64,000 nucleotides of DNA from Pseudomonas sp. GM50 (lineage in GTDB: Bacteria > Pseudomonadota > Gammaproteobacteria > Pseudomonadales > Pseudomonadaceae). Location of the stretch: positions 1 to 64,000 of the forward strand of contig NZ_AKJK01000005.1 in the NCBI RefSeq assembly GCF_000282375.1. The letters run 5' to 3'. The notes under the pieces were generated by a model. The model had not been told where the DNA came from. It saw only the letters and a list, made by a program, of their open reading frames with translations, and ran no database searches. Position numbers and translations under genes: made by a program. This document shows positions 9,663 to 19,142 of the stretch, one piece after another; the first letter of the stretch is position 1, and the number at the start of each line of letters is the position of its first letter.

Positions 9663-10456
9663 TATTGAGTGACGTCAGCGCTGAAGTATTTTTCCGAAAG
9701 CTTTTTCAGCGTACCGTCGGCACGCAGCTTGTCGATGGCTTTGTTCACTGCGGCCAGCAGCTCAGGCTCGCCTTTGCGCAGGGCAATACCGGCTTCCTGG
9801 CGGGAGAACGCTTCGCCGGCGGCGGCAGTGTCCTTGGCCTTCCTGGCATATTCCAGCGCGGCCAGGCGGTCGATCAGAATGGCGTCGATGCGGCCGACGC
9901 GCAGATCCTGGAACTTGCTCGGATCATCTTCGTAGGTGCGGACGTCAGCCTTGGGCACATTCTCTTTCACCCACTGCTCGTAGTTGGTGCCCAGGCCTAC
10001 GCCGACTTTCTTGCCGGCCAGATCGGCGGCGGTCTTGATGGTGTCTTTGTTTTTGGTCAGGGTCAGCGCCTGAATCCCGGAAACGGTGTAAGGCGTGGAG
10101 AAGTCGTACTTCTTCTTGCGCTCTTCGGTGATGGTCACCTGGTTGATCACCGCGTCCAGACGCTTGGATTCCAGGGCAGCGAGGATGCCTTCCCATTTGG
10201 TCGGCTGCAGTTTGACCTTCACGCCCAGCTCTTTGGCCAAGGCTTCGGAGAACTCGACTTCGAAGCCGCTCAGTTTGCCGGCCTCGTCGACGAAGCTGAA
10301 CGGTGGATAAGTGCCTTCCAGACCGACGTTGATCACGCCTGCGTCCTTGATTTTTTGCAGTTGCTCACCGGCCACTGCCTGCCCGAGCAGACCGGCGCTC
10401 AGCGCCAGGCCCAGCGAACCCACCAGCAGATTTCGACGTAATGCGGAAAAATTCAT
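9662..10456 (-). CDS. tcyJ: Cystine-binding periplasmic protein (TcyJ/FliY-like)
   Basis: 264-residue SBP_bac_3 family binding protein with a clear signal peptide (LLVGSLGLALSAGLLGQAVAGEQ). The mature part begins INVGLEGTYPPFSFVDEAGKLSGFEVEFSEALAKELGVK, followed by QVTITEERKKKYDFSTPYTVSG, strongly reminiscent of FliY/TcyJ. First gene of the cystine importer operon. The upstream 200 bp is AT-rich and is expected to carry the promoter, likely responsive to sulfur status as in other bacteria; this is inference. Confidence 0.9.
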   Translation of the reverse strand: MNFSALRRNLLVGSLGLALSAGLLGQAVAGEQLQKIKDAGVINVGLEGTYPPFSFVDEAGKLSGFEVEFSEALAKELGVKVKLQPTKWEGILAALESKRLDAVINQVTITEERKKKYDFSTPYTVSGIQALTLTKNKDTIKTAADLAGKKVGVGLGTNYEQWVKENVPKADVRTYEDDPSKFQDLRVGRIDAILIDRLAALEYARKAKDTAAAGEAFSRQEAGIALRKGEPELLAAVNKAIDKLRADGTLKKLSEKYFSADVTQ

Positions 10457-10663
10457 GACAAGCCCCTGTGTTTTCTTATGGAAGACGCTTAAGGAAAGTT
10501 GGCAAATTCGGGATTTGAACGACTGCGATATCCTGCCCTAAAGCAGCTTATGCGTCTTGCTGCAAATTCGCCTGCGGCGCGACTATATGATGTTGCCTTT
10601 AGATAGGAAAATACTAAATATAAAGTTTGTTATTCTTTAAATGAATATTGTGGAGTGCGTTCC
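10457..10663 (-). promoter_or_regulatory. AT-rich upstream region of the cystine importer operon
   Basis: Non-coding stretch ahead of tcyJ. Around 10595-10645 it becomes very AT-rich (ACTAAATATAAAGTTTG, TTATTCTTTAAATG), as do the regions ahead of the sfn and tau operons. It does not contain the 17-bp motif shared by those two. No confident -35/-10 pair was picked. Confidence 0.35.
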
Positions 10664-10797
10664 TGTGGCGAGGGGGCTTGCCCCGTTCGGCTGCGAAGCA
10701 GTCGCAAAGCCAGCCAACGCGGTCAACCTGAAAGAACCCGATCATAGGTTTTGGGGCCACTTCGTGACCCAACGGGGGCAAGCCCCCTCGCCACAGG
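10664..10797. repeat. Long intergenic palindrome, family C
   Basis: GTGGCGAGGGGGCTTGCCCC at the left is mirrored by GGGGCAAGCCCCCTCGCCAC at the right, with GTTCGGCTGCGAAG and CTTCGTGACCCAACGG as inner arms. It lies between tcyJ and dcyD. Confidence 0.85.
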
Positions 10798-10802
10798 GGA
10801 AC

Positions 10803-11795
10803 TTAAAAGACAGAAGTATAAGCAAACAACGCCGGCGCCCCGCCGGTGTGCAGGAAGATGATCGGGCCGTCATTGAAGCGCTGGCGTCCGATGCCGTCGA
10901 GCAAACCGGCCATGGCTTTGCCGGTGTACACCGGATCCAGCAACAACCCTTCCTGGCTCGCCAGCAGCTTCAGCGCTGACAATGTCCCGGCATTCGGCTC
11001 GCCATAACGCGGGCCGAAATATTCGTCCCACAGTTCGATTTTGAAATTCGCCGGCAGGCTCACGCCCAGCAGTTCGGCCGTACGCTCTGCGAGGCCCTGG
11101 ACTTTCGGTCGTTGCGCTTCATCGCTACGGGAAACCGTCACGCCGATCACTGGCAAATCCGGCAGTACTTCACTCAATGCCAGCGCCAGGCCGCTGTGGG
11201 TGCCGGCACTGCCGGACGCCAGCACCACTGCGGCGAATTGCAGCCCGGTGTCCTTGATCTGTTCGGCCAGTTCCAGGCCTGCACGGACATAACCCAAAGC
11301 GCCCAATGCATTGGAGCCACCAATCGGCACCAGATACGGTTTCTTACCATTACTGCGCAGACGCCCGGCCAGCGCTTCCAATTGCTCGTCGGCGTTGTCG
11401 AGGTTTTCCACCAGCTCGACCTTGGCATCGAACAGGTCCAGCAACAGCCGATTGCCGTTGCCGACATAGTTGCTGTCGTCGGTGCCCAGCGGATTTTCCA
11501 GCAGAGCCACGCAGCCCAGGCCAAGCTTGGCCGCAATGGCAGCCGTCTGGCGCACATGGTTGGACTGGATGGCGCCAGCGGTGATCAACGTATCAGCGCC
11601 TTGGGCCAAGGCATCTGCGGCCAGGTATTCGAGTTTGCGCAGCTTGTTGCCGCCCAGTGCCAATGGCGTCAGGTCATCGCGTTTGACGTAGACATCGCGG
11701 CCCAGCCAGGTCGACAGGCGTTCGAGTTTTTCCAGCGGAGTAGGATGACCGAGCAGGTCGAGGCGGTTAAAGCGGGCAAGCTGTTGTTTGATCAT
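10803..11795 (-). CDS. dcyD: D-cysteine desulfhydrase
   Basis: PLP-dependent enzyme that splits D-cysteine into pyruvate, ammonia and sulfide; ACC-deaminase-like fold, 330 aa. The PLP lysine is expected at residue 51 in [19 protein letters not shown]. The following [30 protein letters not shown] and the [15 protein letters not shown] phosphate-binding loop are family signatures. The frame is open for another 112 codons upstream, but homology begins at the [20 protein letters not shown] start at 11795. It sits next to the cystine importer, as in many proteobacteria, so it likely feeds imported D-cystine sulfur into metabolism. Confidence 0.92.
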   Translation of the reverse strand: MIKQQLARFNRLDLLGHPTPLEKLERLSTWLGRDVYVKRDDLTPLALGGNKLRKLEYLAADALAQGADTLITAGAIQSNHVRQTAAIAAKLGLGCVALLENPLGTDDSNYVGNGNRLLLDLFDAKVELVENLDNADEQLEALAGRLRSNGKKPYLVPIGGSNALGALGYVRAGLELAEQIKDTGLQFAAVVLASGSAGTHSGLALALSEVLPDLPVIGVTVSRSDEAQRPKVQGLAERTAELLGVSLPANFKIELWDEYFGPRYGEPNAGTLSALKLLASQEGLLLDPVYTGKAMAGLLDGIGRQRFNDGPIIFLHTGGAPALFAYTSVF

Positions 11796-11985
11796 GGGTC
11801 CGTACTGGCGGAGGAAGATGTCAGGACTATAGGCACGGGTATTTAGTCGGGCAACTGTCAATCGCTTATAGCCAAAAGTATTGAGCACAGCACTATTGGT
11901 TCTTAATTCGGCTGCAAGCCGTTGCCGTAAAGTAATCGCGGTTAACGCGGCCAGACCGTCCGGCCGCCCGTGAGGAGTTTTTACC

Positions 11986-12912
11986 GTGAGCGAGCGTTCC
12001 AGCCATTGGCAATTGCAGACCATCGTCAGCCAACTGCGTACGGCACGCGACCAGTGGCGCGCACAAAACGGCCGTGCCAGCGGTGAGCAGGGCGGTCGCG
12101 AGTTGCCGTCCCGAGCGGCCATGGCGGACATTCTCGAAGCCTTGTGCGGTGCGTTGTTCCCGATGCGATTGGGGCCAGTGGATTTGCGTGAGGAGAGTGA
12201 GGACTTCTACGTCGGCCACACACTCGACGTCGCATTGAACGCGTTGCTGGCGCAGGCGCGGCTCGAACTGCGTTACGCCGCGCGCCACAGTGCCCAGGCC
12301 GACACTGAAGTCGAGGCCAAAACCATCCAGATCATTCAGGATTTCGCCCTTGCTTTGCCGGGGCTGCGCACTCTGCTGGACACCGACGTACTGGCGGCCT
12401 ATCACGGCGACCCGGCGGCTCGCAGTGTCGATGAAGTATTGCTCTGCTATCCGGGAATTCTGGCGGTGATTCACCATCGTCTGGCCCATCATTTGTACCG
12501 CGCCGGCTTGCCGCTGCTGGCGCGGATCAGCGCGGAAATCGCCCACTCGGCCACCGGCATCGACATCCATCCGGGGGCGCAGATCGGGCGCAGTTTCTTC
12601 ATCGATCACGGGACGGGTGTGGTGATCGGCGAGACCGCGATCATTGGCGAGCGGGTACGGATTTATCAGGCGGTGACCCTGGGCGCCAAGCGCTTCCCGG
12701 CGGATGAAGACGGCCAGTTGCAGAAGGGCCATCCGCGGCATCCGATCGTCGAGGACGATGTGGTGATCTATGCCGGTGCGACGATTCTGGGGCGGATCAC
12801 CATCGGCAAAGGCTCGACCATCGGCGGCAACGTCTGGCTGACCCGTAGCGTGCCGGCGGGGTGCAACCTGACCCAGGCGAATCTGCAGCATGATGATGGG
12901 ACGCAGAAGTAG
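11986..12912 (+). CDS. epsC: Serine O-acetyltransferase, EpsC/CysE type
   Basis: Makes O-acetylserine, the acceptor of sulfide in cysteine synthesis. 308 aa, with a helical N-terminal half and a left-handed beta-helix of hexapeptide repeats at about residues 190-290 ([48 protein letters not shown]). The [10 protein letters not shown] stretch holds the catalytic histidine of the family. Longer than the classic 270-aa CysE, as usual for the EpsC branch. It starts at a GTG preceded by GAGGAG and is divergent from dcyD across 190 bp, which would hold both promoters. Confidence 0.9.
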   Translation: MSERSSHWQLQTIVSQLRTARDQWRAQNGRASGEQGGRELPSRAAMADILEALCGALFPMRLGPVDLREESEDFYVGHTLDVALNALLAQARLELRYAARHSAQADTEVEAKTIQIIQDFALALPGLRTLLDTDVLAAYHGDPAARSVDEVLLCYPGILAVIHHRLAHHLYRAGLPLLARISAEIAHSATGIDIHPGAQIGRSFFIDHGTGVVIGETAIIGERVRIYQAVTLGAKRFPADEDGQLQKGHPRHPIVEDDVVIYAGATILGRITIGKGSTIGGNVWLTRSVPAGCNLTQANLQHDDGTQK

Positions 12913-12944
12913 GTCCCTGAGTATCGGGTGACTGATCTGGCCCC

Positions 12945-13036
12945 ATCGCGAGCAGGCTCGCTCCCACACTGTTCCTTGTCGTTCACAGTTCTTGTGTTCA
13001 CTGGAGATCCACTGTGGGAGCGAGCCTGCTCGCGAT
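12945..13036. repeat. REP-like inverted pair, family B variant
   Basis: ATCGCGAGCAGGCTCGCTCC and GGAGCGAGCCTGCTCGCGAT face each other about 40 bp apart, downstream of the serine acetyltransferase gene. Confidence 0.85.
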
Positions 13037-13153
13037 TGATTTCATGCCGAACCGAGATAAGGCATTCCAAACCCCAAGTCATATCCTCCCCCTGAACTAA
13101 TGTAGGAAAGCTACCGCCGAGCCCTGCGATTAGTCCTTAGCCCCCTATCCATG

Positions 13154-13181
13154 TTTAACTTGAACGCTCATTCAAGTTAAA
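13154..13181. promoter_or_regulatory. 28-bp perfect dyad, candidate BetI operator
   Basis: Two perfect 11-bp arms, TTTAACTTGAA and TTCAAGTTAAA, flank the 6-bp centre CGCTCA, about 95 bp before betT. The inner TTGAACGCTCATTCAA resembles TetR-type operators bound by the choline-responsive repressor BetI. No betI gene lies in the window, so regulation in trans is proposed. Confidence 0.5.
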
Positions 13182-13273
13182 CCGCCGGTTTGCTGCCCGC
13201 TCACAACAGGAGGCTTGCCTTTGCCGAGTCCGTTATTGATTGCCCTGTTTCACCCCCTTGAGGTGCACCTTTC

Positions 13274-15268
13274 ATGAGTGCACCGTCCACCCCCGCAAGC
13301 GGCCAGGTCCGCATGAATCCGCCGGTGTTTTATTTCGCGGCGACCTTCATTCTGTTGTTCGCTGTTGTCGTCATGGCGATACCCGAACAGGCCGGTGCCT
13401 GGCTTCTGGAAGCGCAAAACTGGGCGGCCAATACGGTCGGCTGGTACTACATGCTCGCGATGACGCTGTATCTGGTCTTCGTGGTGGTCACCGCCTTGTC
13501 TGGCTACGGCAAGATCAAGCTCGGTGCCGACCACGACGAGCCCGAATTCAGCTACCTGTCCTGGGCCGGCATGCTGTTCGCCGCCGGGATCAGCATCACG
13601 CTGTTTTTCTTTTGCGTGTCCGAACCGCTGACGCATCTGGCACAACCGCCGCAAGGTGAAGCCGGCACGGCGGATGCGGCGCGTCAGGCAATGCAGATTC
13701 TGTTTCTGCACTGGGGCCTGCACGGTTGGGGCGTGTTCGCCTTCGTCGGCATGGCGCTGGCCTATTTCGCCTATCGACATAACCTGCCGCTGGCCCTGCG
13801 TTCGGCGCTGTACCCGTTGATCGGCAAGCGCATCAACGGCCCCATCGGCTACGCGGTGGACGGCTTCGGCATCATCGCCACGGTATTCGGCCTCGGTGCC
13901 GACATGGGCTTTGGTGTTTTGCACCTCAACTCAGGGCTGGACTATTTGTTCGGCATCGCCCACACCCAGTGGATTCAGGTCGGGTTGATCACGCTGATGA
14001 TGGGCGCGGCGATCATCGTTGCGGTGTCCGGCGTCGATAAAGGCGTGCGGGTGATGTCCGACATCAACATGCTGCTGGCCTGTGCGCTGCTGCTGTTCGT
14101 GTTGTTCGCCGGCCCCACCCAGCACTTGCTCAATACGCTGATCCAGAACCTCGGCGATTATCTCGGCGCCTTGCCGATGAAGAGTTTCGACCTCTACGCC
14201 TATGACAAACCGAGCGACTGGCTGGGTGGCTGGACGGTGTTCTACTGGGCCTGGTGGATTGCATGGTCGCCGTTCGTGGGCCTGTTTATCGCACGGATTT
14301 CCCGTGGCCGGACCATCCGTGAATTCGTCTTCGGCGTGCTGCTGATCCCGCTCGGTTTCACCCTGGCGTGGATGTCGATCTTCGGCAACAGCGCCATCGA
14401 CCAGGTCCTCAACCACGGCATGAGCGCGCTCGGCATGTCGGCCATCGACAACCCGTCGATGACCCTGTACCTGCTGTTGGAAACCTACCCGTGGAGCAAA
14501 ACCGTGATTGCGGTCACGGTGTTCATCAGCTTCGTATTCTTCGTGACATCCGCCGACTCCGGCACTGTGGTGTTGTCGACCTTGTCCGCCAAGGGTGGCA
14601 ACCCGGATGAAGACGGGCCGAAATGGCTGCGAGTGTTCTGGGGCGCGATGACGGCGCTGGTGACCAGCGCGCTGTTGTTCTCCGGCAGCATCGACGCATT
14701 GAAGTCAGCGGTGGTGTTGACCTCGTTACCGTTCTCGTTGATTTTGCTGCTGATGATGTGGGGACTGCACAAGGCGTTTTATCTGGAATCGCAGAAGCAG
14801 ATCGCGCAACTGCATTCCCTCGCTCCGGTGTCCGGCTCGCGGCGCGGCGGCTGGCGTCAGCGCTTGAGTCAGGCGGTGCATTTCCCGTCGCGCGATGAGG
14901 TCTATCGCTTCCTCGATACGACGGTGCGTCCGGCGATTGAAGAAGTGACGGCAGTGTTCGTCGAGAAGGGCTTGCACGTGGTCACTCAGCCCGATCCGGC
15001 CAATGACAATGTCAGCCTGGAGATCGGTCACGGCGAACTGCATCCGTTCATCTATCAGGTGCAGATGCGCGGTTATTTCACGCCGTCCTTCGCCCGTGGC
15101 GGCATGGGTTCCAAGCAACTCAACAACCGCCGTTACCACCGCGCCGAAGTGCATTTGCGCGAGGGCAGTCAGGACTATGATCTGGTGGGCTACACCAAGG
15201 AGCAGGTCATCAACGACATCCTCGATCAGTACGAGCGGCACATGCAGTTCCTGCACCTGGTGCGTTGA
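13274..15268 (+). CDS. betT: BCCT-family choline transporter BetT
   Basis: Proton- or sodium-coupled choline importer supplying the osmoprotectant glycine betaine. The 664-residue protein has about 12 membrane segments and the BCCT signature VFYWAWWIAWSPFVGLFIARISRGRTIREF around residues 320-350. A C-terminal hydrophilic tail of about 140 residues (from QKQIAQLHSL) is the part that senses osmolarity in BetT proteins. GAGGTG lies ten bases ahead of the ATG. Unlike the usual arrangement it is not beside betIBA, but a strong dyad upstream could be a BetI site. Betaine or carnitine transport cannot be excluded. Confidence 0.88.
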   Translation: MSAPSTPASGQVRMNPPVFYFAATFILLFAVVVMAIPEQAGAWLLEAQNWAANTVGWYYMLAMTLYLVFVVVTALSGYGKIKLGADHDEPEFSYLSWAGMLFAAGISITLFFFCVSEPLTHLAQPPQGEAGTADAARQAMQILFLHWGLHGWGVFAFVGMALAYFAYRHNLPLALRSALYPLIGKRINGPIGYAVDGFGIIATVFGLGADMGFGVLHLNSGLDYLFGIAHTQWIQVGLITLMMGAAIIVAVSGVDKGVRVMSDINMLLACALLLFVLFAGPTQHLLNTLIQNLGDYLGALPMKSFDLYAYDKPSDWLGGWTVFYWAWWIAWSPFVGLFIARISRGRTIREFVFGVLLIPLGFTLAWMSIFGNSAIDQVLNHGMSALGMSAIDNPSMTLYLLLETYPWSKTVIAVTVFISFVFFVTSADSGTVVLSTLSAKGGNPDEDGPKWLRVFWGAMTALVTSALLFSGSIDALKSAVVLTSLPFSLILLLMMWGLHKAFYLESQKQIAQLHSLAPVSGSRRGGWRQRLSQAVHFPSRDEVYRFLDTTVRPAIEEVTAVFVEKGLHVVTQPDPANDNVSLEIGHGELHPFIYQVQMRGYFTPSFARGGMGSKQLNNRRYHRAEVHLREGSQDYDLVGYTKEQVINDILDQYERHMQFLHLVR

Positions 15269-15285
15269 TCGAGCGCCGGTGGCGC

Positions 15286-15543
15286 TCAGGCGTTGCTCAT
15301 CGCCATGAACAACACCAGCGCCGCCACCGGCACGCCGAACACCACACTGCCGATCACCAGCTCCGAGGTCACTGACTGGTTGGCGGTGACCACGCCGATG
15401 GCGCCGTTGATGACGCTCAAGGCCAGCCACAACGCCACGAAACTGTAGGTCAGCGTGTGGCGGCTGAAGCCGAGTTTCTGGCCGATGTACAGCATCAACG
15501 CCAGCAGGACCAAGCCGAAGGTGATGATGATCGTGGTGTGCAT
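15286..15543 (-). CDS. Small predicted inner-membrane protein
   Basis: 85 residues with three hydrophobic stretches (about 4-19, 33-52 and 62-81) and no recognised motif. The ATG is preceded by AAGGACGGAACACATC, a plausible ribosome site. It converges on betT with 17 bp between the stops. Function unknown; the frame and membrane pattern support a real gene. Confidence 0.65.
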   Translation of the reverse strand: MHTTIIITFGLVLLALMLYIGQKLGFSRHTLTYSFVALWLALSVINGAIGVVTANQSVTSELVIGSVVFGVPVAALVLFMAMSNA

Positions 15544-15582
15544 GATGTGTTCCGTCCTTTAGATGTGTGCTGCCCTTGAGGC

Positions 15583-15682
15583 CGCCTTCGCGGGCAAGCC
15601 TCGCTCCTACACGGGTTCGCGTCGATTACGGGATTGCCGTCCGACACAATCCCTGTAGGAGCGAGGCTTGCCCGCGAAGGCG
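15583..15682. repeat. REP-like inverted pair, family A
   Basis: CGCCTTCGCGGGCAAGCCTC and GAGGCTTGCCCGCGAAGGCG are perfect reverse complements at the two ends of a 100-bp element between two minus-strand genes. Confidence 0.9.
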
Positions 15683-15685
15683 TCC

Positions 15686-16573
15686 TTACAGATTCACACC
15701 AAGCAAATCATCAATACCAATCCGCTTGGCGAAATCCACCCGAACCCGCTCCGCAACCTCAAGCACTTGTGCCGCGCCATCCCCGACAAAGTCGATCACC
15801 GACCGTGCCGGCCGCGAACCCTGCGCCAGGCCGACAATCCGCACGATGTCATCGGCCACCGCTTGTGGGTCGGCATCTTCCGGGGTCAACGCGCTCAAAC
15901 GTTCGCCCACTTTATCCATCACCCCGTCATATCGAGCATAGGCGTCGCTACGTGCTACGTCGGCCGGTTTGCCCGCGCTCGGGAAATGATCGGTACCGCG
16001 AGTGAACGCCCCGGGCACCACGATCGAGGTTTCGATGCCGAAGCGCGTCAGCTCGTAGGACATGCTCACCGCCAGGGAATCCATCGCCGCTTTCGCCGCC
16101 GCGTATGGCCCCATGAATGGTGGGAAACCGCCCTTGGTCGTGGTGCTGCTGATCCACAACACTAATCCTGAAGCCTGGGCCCGCATCTGTGGCAACACAG
16201 CACGACTGACTCGCTGGGCGCCGTAGAAGTTGGTGTCGAAGACTTTCATGATTTCTTCAGCGGTGAAGGCCTCGGTCGGGCCGATCACCAAGTGCCCGGC
16301 GTTCTGCATCACTACGTCGAGACGACCTTGTTGCGCGACGATGGTCGCGACCGCGGCGTCTGCGGAATCTTGCGACAGCACGTCGAGTTCCAGCGGGTGC
16401 AGTTCAACATTTTGCTCTTTGGCCCAGAGGCGAATGTCCTCGGCCCGTGCAGCGTTGCGACCGTTCACGTCACGCATGCTGGCGTAAACGATGTGCCCGG
16501 CCTGGGCGAGGGACTCTGCGGCGAGTTTGCCGATACCGGTACCGGCGCCGGTGATGAGAATGACGTTTTTCAT
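15686..16573 (-). CDS. Short-chain dehydrogenase/reductase
   Basis: Classical Rossmann SDR, 295 aa. It shows the NAD(P)-binding TGAGTGIG at residues 8-15, NAGHLVIG around 90, and the catalytic YAAAKAA pattern (Tyr-x-x-x-Lys) near 160. The ATG at 16573 begins MKNVILITGAGTG; further upstream codons lie in the neighbouring gene's frame space and lack homology. It lies 40 bp downstream of a second SDR gene in the same direction, so the two probably form an operon controlled by the divergent LysR gene. Substrate unknown. Confidence 0.85.
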   Translation of the reverse strand: MKNVILITGAGTGIGKLAAESLAQAGHIVYASMRDVNGRNAARAEDIRLWAKEQNVELHPLELDVLSQDSADAAVATIVAQQGRLDVVMQNAGHLVIGPTEAFTAEEIMKVFDTNFYGAQRVSRAVLPQMRAQASGLVLWISSTTTKGGFPPFMGPYAAAKAAMDSLAVSMSYELTRFGIETSIVVPGAFTRGTDHFPSAGKPADVARSDAYARYDGVMDKVGERLSALTPEDADPQAVADDIVRIVGLAQGSRPARSVIDFVGDGAAQVLEVAERVRVDFAKRIGIDDLLGVNL

Positions 16574-16613
16574 GAGCTTCACCTTGATCTCGGATATTCG
16601 GAAAAATTGAGGC

Positions 16614-17354
16614 TTAAGCCAACCCGCCGTTGACGCGCAGGATTTGCCCGTTGACCCAGCCCGATTCAGGGCCGACGAGGAAGGACACGACGCGGGAAAT
16701 GTCTTCCGGCTGAGCCAATCGCTCCAGCGGAGGCATTTTGGCGAAGGTCTGGATCTGCTCTTCGCTCTTGCCGTGCAGGAACAGGTCGGTGGCGACCGGG
16801 CCAGGAGCCACGGCATTGACGGTGATGTTGCGACCGCGCATTTCCTTGGCGAACACTTGGGTTAGGGATTCCACCGCCGCTTTGCTGGCGATGTACACCG
16901 CGTAGCCCGGCAGGTTCATGCCGACGGTACTGCTGGAGAAGTTGATGATCCGGCCACCGCTGTTCAGGCGGGTTGCCGCTTCACGCAAGGTGTTGAAGGT
17001 GCCGCGAGCGTGAATGTTGAAGTTCTGGTCGAACAGTTCATCGCTGTGTTGCGCCAGTGGCAGAACCTTGAGGATGCCGGCGTTGTTGACCAGCACGTCG
17101 ACCTTGCCCAGTTGGGTTTCGGTTTCGTCGAACAGTCGGCGTACATCATCGGCGTTGGCCACATCAGCCTTGATCGCTATGGCGCGGTGGCCGGCCTGAC
17201 GCAGTTCCACAACCAGTTTCGAGGCTTCAGTGGCGCTGCTGGCGTAGTTGATGGCGACGGCGAAACCTTCGCTGGCCAGTTGCTTGGCGATCACAGCGCC
17301 GATGCCGCGGGAGGCGCCGGTCACAATGGCAACTTTCGAAATTTGAGTAGTCAT
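16614..17354 (-). CDS. Short-chain dehydrogenase (FabG-like SDR)
   Basis: 246-residue classical SDR: TGASRGIG cofactor motif at 13-20, NNAGILK near 91-97, catalytic Ser in INFSSSTVG and Tyr-x-x-x-Lys in YIASKAA, then the PGPVATD loop. Close in form to 3-oxoacyl-ACP reductase-like enzymes of secondary metabolism. First gene of a two-SDR operon, divergent from a LysR regulator across about 125 bp, the usual arrangement for a regulator with its target. Confidence 0.85.
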   Translation of the reverse strand: MTTQISKVAIVTGASRGIGAVIAKQLASEGFAVAINYASSATEASKLVVELRQAGHRAIAIKADVANADDVRRLFDETETQLGKVDVLVNNAGILKVLPLAQHSDELFDQNFNIHARGTFNTLREAATRLNSGGRIINFSSSTVGMNLPGYAVYIASKAAVESLTQVFAKEMRGRNITVNAVAPGPVATDLFLHGKSEEQIQTFAKMPPLERLAQPEDISRVVSFLVGPESGWVNGQILRVNGGLA

Positions 17355-17479
17355 GGCGTTGATTCCTTGGAGTGGCTTGGGTGTGGAGCCAATTTCACAT
17401 GTTTACTCAGGCCGATAAATGCACGAGAGTTGCCTTGACTGTTCAATAATCGCCAACAATCGAGCGCCAGGAGTGACCC

Positions 17480-18370
17480 GTGGATCAAGTCAAAGCGATG
17501 AAGGTGTTCGTGCGCATTTACGAGCGCAGCAGCTTCACCCTGGCGGCCGATGACCTGAACCTGCCCCGGGCGACGCTGACCCACACACTGAACCAGTTCG
17601 AAGCCTGGCTCGGCACCCGTTTACTGGAACGCAGCACGCGTAAGGTCCGTCCTACGCTGGATGGCGAGGCGTATTACTTGCGTTGTGTGCAGTTGCTGGC
17701 GGAACTGGAAGAAGCCGAGCTGGCGTTTCGCGGCGTGGCGCCGAAGGGCCGATTGCGAGTGGATTTGCACGGCACGTTGGCCAAACACTTCGTGATCCCG
17801 GCATTGCCGCAATTCATGGCGCGCTACCCGGATATCGAATTGTCCATCAGCGAGGCCGACCGCTTCGTCGACCTGATCGCCGAAGGCATTGATTGCGTGT
17901 TGCGCGCCGGTACCTTGGGCGACTCGGCGCTGATCGGTAAACGTGTCGCCAACCTGCGACAGATCACCTGCGCCAGCCCCACCTACCTGCGCAAATATGG
18001 CGAACCGAAAAGCCTCGATGACCTGAGCCGCCACCGCGCGGTGAACTACGTTTCGCGTACCACCGCCAAGTTGTTTCCGTTCGAATTCATGGTCGATGGC
18101 GAACTCAAGGAAGTGGCCATCGAAGGCGCAGTGTCAGTGTTCGGTGCAGAGATTTACGCGGCCTCGGCGATTGCCGGATTGGGCCTGATCCAGTGCCCGC
18201 ATTACCGAATGGAAACCCTGATTTCCCAAGGGCTGGTGCAGGAAATCCTGGTCGACACACCACCGCCGCCGATGCCGGTTTCGGTGCTGTACCCGCACAA
18301 CCGACACATGTCGCCGCGGGTTCGGGTGTTTGTGGATTGGTTGGGGGAAGTGTTTGCGGATGCCCGGTAA
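17480..18370 (+). CDS. LysR-family transcriptional regulator
   Basis: 296 aa with the N-terminal winged helix (MKVFVRIYERSSFTLAADDLNLPRATLTHTLNQFEAWLGTRLLERSTRKVRPT) and a LysR substrate-binding domain. It starts at GTG preceded by CAGGAGTGACCC. Divergent from the two SDR genes, which are its likely targets. The intergenic region contains TTGACTGTTCAA just upstream of the start, a possible binding half-site. Ligand unknown. Confidence 0.88.
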   Translation: MDQVKAMKVFVRIYERSSFTLAADDLNLPRATLTHTLNQFEAWLGTRLLERSTRKVRPTLDGEAYYLRCVQLLAELEEAELAFRGVAPKGRLRVDLHGTLAKHFVIPALPQFMARYPDIELSISEADRFVDLIAEGIDCVLRAGTLGDSALIGKRVANLRQITCASPTYLRKYGEPKSLDDLSRHRAVNYVSRTTAKLFPFEFMVDGELKEVAIEGAVSVFGAEIYAASAIAGLGLIQCPHYRMETLISQGLVQEILVDTPPPPMPVSVLYPHNRHMSPRVRVFVDWLGEVFADAR

Positions 18371-18498
18371 CCGATGGTCTGCGGGCAATCCGGCCTGCTT
18401 GTGTTCGGCTAATATTTATCAGAGTGTGTACCGTGTGTATTGAGGGTGTGATCATCGCGTAATGTGCTCAGCAGATGCTGCCCACAAGGACGAAGGTG

Positions 18499-18681
18499 AT
18501 GCGAAGTCGGGAAATGATCAGGATGATCGAGGAGGATGGTTGGTATCTGGTGGCCGTGAAAGGTAGCCATCATCAGTACAAGCATTCGTGCAAGTCAGGC
18601 AGGGTGACGATAAAACACCCTGATTCGGATCTTCCAAAAGGAACGATCAACAGCATATTGAAACAGGCGGGTCTGAAATGA
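18499..18681 (+). CDS. hicA: HicA-family toxin (mRNA interferase)
   Basis: 60-residue double-stranded-RNA-binding-fold toxin that inhibits translation by cutting mRNA. The family pattern is clear: SREMIRMIEEDGWYLVAVKGSHHQYKH...GRVTIKHPDSDLPKGTINSILKQAGL. The catalytic histidine is expected at residue 24 in the GSHHQY motif. I prefer the ATG at 18499 over one eight codons earlier because it matches the family length and has AAGGA at a suitable distance. Followed closely by hicB. Confidence 0.88.
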   Translation: MRSREMIRMIEEDGWYLVAVKGSHHQYKHSCKSGRVTIKHPDSDLPKGTINSILKQAGLK

Positions 18682-18740
18682 GGCCCGACATCGGAAACGA
18701 GAGCCTCGAAGGGGCCACATCACAGGAAGGACTCATCGAA

Positions 18741-19142
18741 ATGAAATTCCCGGTCGTTCTGCACAAGGATGCCGACTCAGAATACGGAGTGATTATCCCG
18801 GACGTGCCGGGGTGCTTCTCCGCGGGCGCTACTGTGGCGCAGGCATTTGAAAACGTGAAAGAAGCGTTGGCTTTGCACTACGAAGGTCTGGTCGCCGATG
18901 GTGATCCACTTCCGCAGGTGCGTGAGATTGACGCTCATCTGGATAATCCTGATTACGCTGGCGGCGTGTGGGGTGTGGTCGAATTCGATATCACGCCTTA
19001 TTTCGGCAAGTCGGTGCGCTTCAATGCCACGCTTCCTGAGCAGTTGCTTGAGCGTATCGACCAGACGGTCAGACGAGATCAGCGATACAGCTCAAGATCT
19101 GGCTTTTTGGCGGCTGCCGCGCTACGTGAGTTGTCGGCGTAA
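18741..19142 (+). CDS. hicB: HicB-family antitoxin
   Basis: Neutralises HicA and represses the operon. The 133-residue protein has the HicB partially degraded RNase H fold (MKFPVVLHKDADSEYGVIIPDVPGCFSAGATVAQAFENVKEALALHYEGL) and a C-terminal ribbon-helix-helix (RFNATLPEQLLERIDQTVRRD...SRSGFLAAAALREL) for DNA binding. ATG at 18741 has AGGAAGG upstream. An in-frame ATG at 18678 overlaps the hicA stop (ATGA) and could give a longer, coupled product with 21 extra residues. Confidence 0.87.
   Translation: MKFPVVLHKDADSEYGVIIPDVPGCFSAGATVAQAFENVKEALALHYEGLVADGDPLPQVREIDAHLDNPDYAGGVWGVVEFDITPYFGKSVRFNATLPEQLLERIDQTVRRDQRYSSRSGFLAAAALRELSA

Noticed and set aside
10803..12131. Longer N-terminus for D-cysteine desulfhydrase
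   Set aside because: The extra 112 codons are antisense to the serine acetyltransferase gene and cross the divergent promoter region; homology starts at 11795.
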